From assembly GCF_947497935.1 (NCBI RefSeq), contig NZ_CANMIO010000007.1:124001-188000 (forward strand): a DNA stretch of 64,000 bases, read 5' to 3'. A program made the translations under genes and the position numbers. The notes below the pieces were generated by a model that saw only the letters and a program-made list of their open reading frames with translations, did no database searches and was not told the origin of the DNA. The stretch is from an uncultured Shewanella sp. (GTDB taxonomy: Bacteria > Pseudomonadota > Gammaproteobacteria > Enterobacterales > Shewanellaceae). Shown here piece after piece: positions 61,441 through 64,000 of this stretch (the first letter of the stretch is position 1; every line of letters begins with the position of its first letter).

Positions 61441-62079
61441 ATGGAATCAACAGAAAAGTTGACCGATACCAACGCTATTCTTGCGTATTTGTATGAAACA
61501 TTTCCTTTGTGCTTTATAGCTGAAGGCGAAACTAAGCCATTAAAAATTGGATTGTTTCAAGATTTAGCGGAAAGGTTAGCTGATGATTCTAAAGTCAGTA
61601 AAACTCAGCTCAGAATCGCGTTAAGAAGATACACCAGCAGCTGGCGTTATCTTAAGTGCGTTAAAGCTGGCGCACAGCGTATCGATTTAGATGGCAATGC
61701 TTGTGGTGAGCTAGAACAAGAGCACATTGACCACGCGGCAGCTACACTAAAAGAGAGCCAAGATAAAGCAAAGGCTAAGAGAATGGCGCAGGCTAAGAGT
61801 GCAAACCCTGCTGCTAAAGCGGCTAAGAAGCCAGCTAAGAAGCCTGTTGCGAAGCGTCCAAAACCAGCTCAAAGCAGCAAACCTGCAAAAGAGCCTGTTG
61901 TGGCAGAAAATTTAACGCCTGCGGTTTTAACTGAATTGAAACCAAACCAGCGCGTTAATGTCAAATTAGGTAAAGCACCAGTTGCTGGTGTGATTTTGGA
62001 CATCAAGAAAGAAGATGTTCAAGTTCAGTTAGACTCTGGTTTAACGATTAAAGTTAGAGCTGAACACATACTGCTGTAA
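61441..62079 (+). CDS. proQ: RNA chaperone ProQ
   Basis: 212 residues from ATG 61441. The in-frame GTG at 61429 gives four extra residues and overlaps the likely GGAAG ribosome-binding site. The FinO/ProQ domain (about 8-115) has FPLCFIAEGETKPLKIGLFQDLAERL and LRIALRRYTSSWRYLKCVKAGAQRIDLDG. A basic Ala/Lys/Pro linker (about 118-165) leads to the Tudor-like C-terminal domain (about 170-212, NQRVNVKLGKAPVAGVILDIKKEDVQVQL). It binds structured small RNAs and mRNA 3' ends. 32 bp upstream of prc. Confidence 0.95.
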   Translation: MESTEKLTDTNAILAYLYETFPLCFIAEGETKPLKIGLFQDLAERLADDSKVSKTQLRIALRRYTSSWRYLKCVKAGAQRIDLDGNACGELEQEHIDHAAATLKESQDKAKAKRMAQAKSANPAAKAAKKPAKKPVAKRPKPAQSSKPAKEPVVAENLTPAVLTELKPNQRVNVKLGKAPVAGVILDIKKEDVQVQLDSGLTIKVRAEHILL

Positions 62080-62111
62080 TGGCTTAAGAGCACTAAAGGA
62101 GTGACTTGTTG

Positions 62112-64000
62112 ATGCGAAAACTTTCTCTGGCTGTATCCATTGCCGGTATTTTTGTCGGATTCTCGGCGTGGGCTGTTAGCCCAACTATTCAATTCAGCGA
62201 GTTACCCGCTCTAAAGCAGGAACCGCAGCATAAGGTAGCCAGTAAGCGAGTTACTGGACTATTTACTCGTTCCCATTATCATCGTTTCGACATGGATAAT
62301 GCATTCTCACAACAAGTATTCGAACGTTATCTAAAGCAGTTAGATTACCGTAAGAATGTATTGTTGCAATCAGATGTCGACAGCTTTAAACCTTACTCGA
62401 CTCAATTTGACGACATGTTGAAAAGTGGTGATTTAAACCAAGCTTATGCGATGTATGAACTGGTGCAAAAGCGCCGTTACGAACGTTTTGCCTATGCTTT
62501 GTCGCTGCTTGATGACGAGATGGCATTTGATGTTCCAGGTGATAAGTACGAGTACGACAGAGAAGATGCGAGTTGGCCAAAAACCGAAGCTGAATTAAAT
62601 GAACTTTGGCGACAACGCGTTAAATATGATGCGCTAAACCTTTCTCTTACAGGAAAAAACTGGGACGAGATCGTTAAAGTCCTAGAGAAGCGCTATAACA
62701 ATGCCATCAAACGTCTGAGTCAGACACACAGTGAAGATGTATTTCAAGGTGTGATGAATGCCTTTGCTCGCACCGTAGAGCCTCATACTAGTTATCTTTC
62801 GCCACGTAATGCTGAACGTTTCCAGATGGAAATGAACTTAAGCCTTGAAGGCATTGGCGCAGTGCTTCAAGTTGATGATGATTATACCGTGATCAAGAGT
62901 CTCGTTGCTGGCGGCCCCGCGGCCACAAGTGAGAAGCTGTCACCGGAAGACAGAATTGTAGGTGTAGGTCAAGAAGGCGAAGAGATTGTTGACGTTATAG
63001 GTTGGCGTTTAGACGATGTAGTAGAGCTGATCAAAGGCCCTAAAGGCAGTAAAGTTGTCCTAGAAATTTTACCTAAGAAAGGTGGTACAAGCGCGAAGAC
63101 ATTCGAGCTGACCATTGTTCGAGACAAGATCCGTCTAGAAGATCGAGCTGCAACTTCTAAAGTGGTTGAGCCTACAGATGGACCATACGCCAATCGTAAG
63201 GTCGGCGTTATTCAGATCCCAGGTTTTTACATGGATCTGTCTAAAGATGTTTCTAAAGAGCTAGCAGAATTAAAAGAAGCGAAAGTTGAAGGCATTATTA
63301 TCGATCTTCGTGGAAACGGCGGTGGAGCCTTGACGGAAGCGACATTGTTAACAGGTTTGTTTATAGAACAAGGTCCTGTGGTACAAATTCGTGATGCTAA
63401 TGGTCGAGTATCGCAAAACCGTGATAATGACGGTCGTGTTACTTATGATGGCCCATTGACTGTAATGGTCGATAGATACAGTGCTTCTGCTTCAGAGATT
63501 TTTGCTGCTGCACTACAAGATTATGATCGAGCGCTTATTGTCGGTGAATCGACTTTCGGTAAAGGCACGGTTCAGCAGCACAAGAGCTTAGGCCGCATCT
63601 ATGACATGTACGAAAAACCTATTGGTCACGTACAGTATACGATTGCAAAATTCTACCGTATCAATGGTGGTAGTACTCAGCTTAAAGGTGTGACACCCGA
63701 CATTCCATTCCCAAGCGCGTTAGAGCCTGGCGAATACGGTGAAGCTGAAGAAGATAACGCATTACCTTGGGATAAAGTTCCTGTTGCGCAGTACGGTACG
63801 CTTGGCGAAATTTATCCGCAGCTTGTCGTTAGCTTAGAAGGTAAACACAAAGATAGAATTAAATCTGATGTTGAATTTGGCTATATTTTTCAAGATATCG
63901 CTGAGTTTAAAGCAAATCATGATGATAAAACTGTTTCGTTAGTCAAGAGTGAGCGTTTAGCCGAGCGTGAAGAAAATGACAAGAAGCAATTAGACCGTGC
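62112..64000 (+). CDS. prc: tail-specific carboxy-terminal protease (Prc/Tsp), cut by window edge
   Basis: Open from ATG 62112 (AAAGGAG upstream) to the window end, 629 residues visible of about 680. A signal peptide (about 1-21) leads into an N-terminal helical domain. A PDZ domain (about 240-330) follows, then the S41 protease core. The catalytic Ser lies in DRYSASASEIFAAALQDYDRA (Ser457/459) and the Lys in GESTFGKGTVQQ (Lys484). It trims FtsI and degrades misfolded periplasmic proteins. proQ-prc is also an operon in E. coli. Confidence 0.95.
   Translation, partial: MRKLSLAVSIAGIFVGFSAWAVSPTIQFSELPALKQEPQHKVASKRVTGLFTRSHYHRFDMDNAFSQQVFERYLKQLDYRKNVLLQSDVDSFKPYSTQFDDMLKSGDLNQAYAMYELVQKRRYERFAYALSLLDDEMAFDVPGDKYEYDREDASWPKTEAELNELWRQRVKYDALNLSLTGKNWDEIVKVLEKRYNNAIKRLSQTHSEDVFQGVMNAFARTVEPHTSYLSPRNAERFQMEMNLSLEGIGAVLQVDDDYTVIKSLVAGGPAATSEKLSPEDRIVGVGQEGEEIVDVIGWRLDDVVELIKGPKGSKVVLEILPKKGGTSAKTFELTIVRDKIRLEDRAATSKVVEPTDGPYANRKVGVIQIPGFYMDLSKDVSKELAELKEAKVEGIIIDLRGNGGGALTEATLLTGLFIEQGPVVQIRDANGRVSQNRDNDGRVTYDGPLTVMVDRYSASASEIFAAALQDYDRALIVGESTFGKGTVQQHKSLGRIYDMYEKPIGHVQYTIAKFYRINGGSTQLKGVTPDIPFPSALEPGEYGEAEEDNALPWDKVPVAQYGTLGEIYPQLVVSLEGKHKDRIKSDVEFGYIFQDIAEFKANHDDKTVSLVKSERLAEREENDKKQLDR

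Noticed and set aside
1..64000. tRNA or rRNA genes, CRISPR arrays, IS elements
   Set aside because: No cloverleaf, rRNA or regularly spaced repeat-spacer pattern, and no transposase gene, was seen by eye. A tRNA scan would confirm the first.

Overview
The window looks like a chromosomal segment of a marine gammaproteobacterium, almost certainly Shewanella. The evidence is protein similarity as I recognise it (IlvIH, MetG, the PabC-to-TatD block, the ProQ-Prc block, the two-gene LetA), moderate GC, and a RpoE/ChrR/LON-domain neighbourhood of the kind I associate with Shewanella. I cannot name the species. There are no rRNA genes, tRNA genes, CRISPR arrays or recognisable insertion sequences.

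Layout. (1) 1-4154 is the attI end of a chromosomal integron. A tyrosine recombinase gene (intI, + strand) sits beside attI, and at least seven gene cassettes run leftwards on the minus strand, separated by attC sites of 97-112 nt. Most cassettes encode small membrane proteins of unknown function. The leftmost one is cut by the window edge and carries an in-frame stop. A perfect LexA box overlies the intI promoter region. (2) 4251-4789 holds two tandem copies of a ~260-bp repeat. (3) 4792-15628 holds nucleoside hydrolase (rihA), gamma-glutamyltransferase (ggt), a FemAB-like protein, several small unknown genes, a LysE exporter, and the homogentisate branch of tyrosine breakdown (hmgA-hppD) with a divergent LysR regulator. 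(4) 15974-22459 is mixed: a di-haem peroxidase, a solute-binding protein, an alpha/beta hydrolase, yccF, an ACC-deaminase-like PLP enzyme whose 3' end is amplified into a tandem repeat, and an unlisted 57-codon gene. (5) 22965-36210 holds an MscS channel, the ECF sigma/anti-sigma pair rpoE-chrR with a LON-domain gene (two matching ECF promoters), cheV, a lytic transglycosylase, an FKBP isomerase, a glutathionyl-hydroquinone reductase, a carboxylesterase, a 5'-nucleotidase lipoprotein and ibpA with a heat-shock promoter and a ROSE-type RNA thermometer. (6) 36314-44119 holds ilvIH, a Bcr/CflA transporter, a phosphate-regulated choice-of-anchor I lipoprotein with a Pho box, and a Nif3 protein. 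(7) 44216-52971 holds metG divergent from mrp-udk, then a tightly packed pabC-mltG-tmk-holB-pilZ-tatD run. (8) 53203-64000 resembles the E. coli rsmF/letAB/msrC/proQ/prc neighbourhood plus yebG. LetA is split into two genes, and prc runs off the right edge.

Regulation is unusually readable here. Two LexA boxes (intI, yebG), two ECF (RpoE/ChrR) promoters of identical architecture, one strong and one degenerate Pho box, a sigma-32 promoter plus RNA thermometer, and many rho-independent terminators can be placed by eye. No wholly new system is evident. The most unusual material is the integron cassette set, the hairpin-bearing repeat next to intI, and the gene-derived tandem repeat at 21620-22110.
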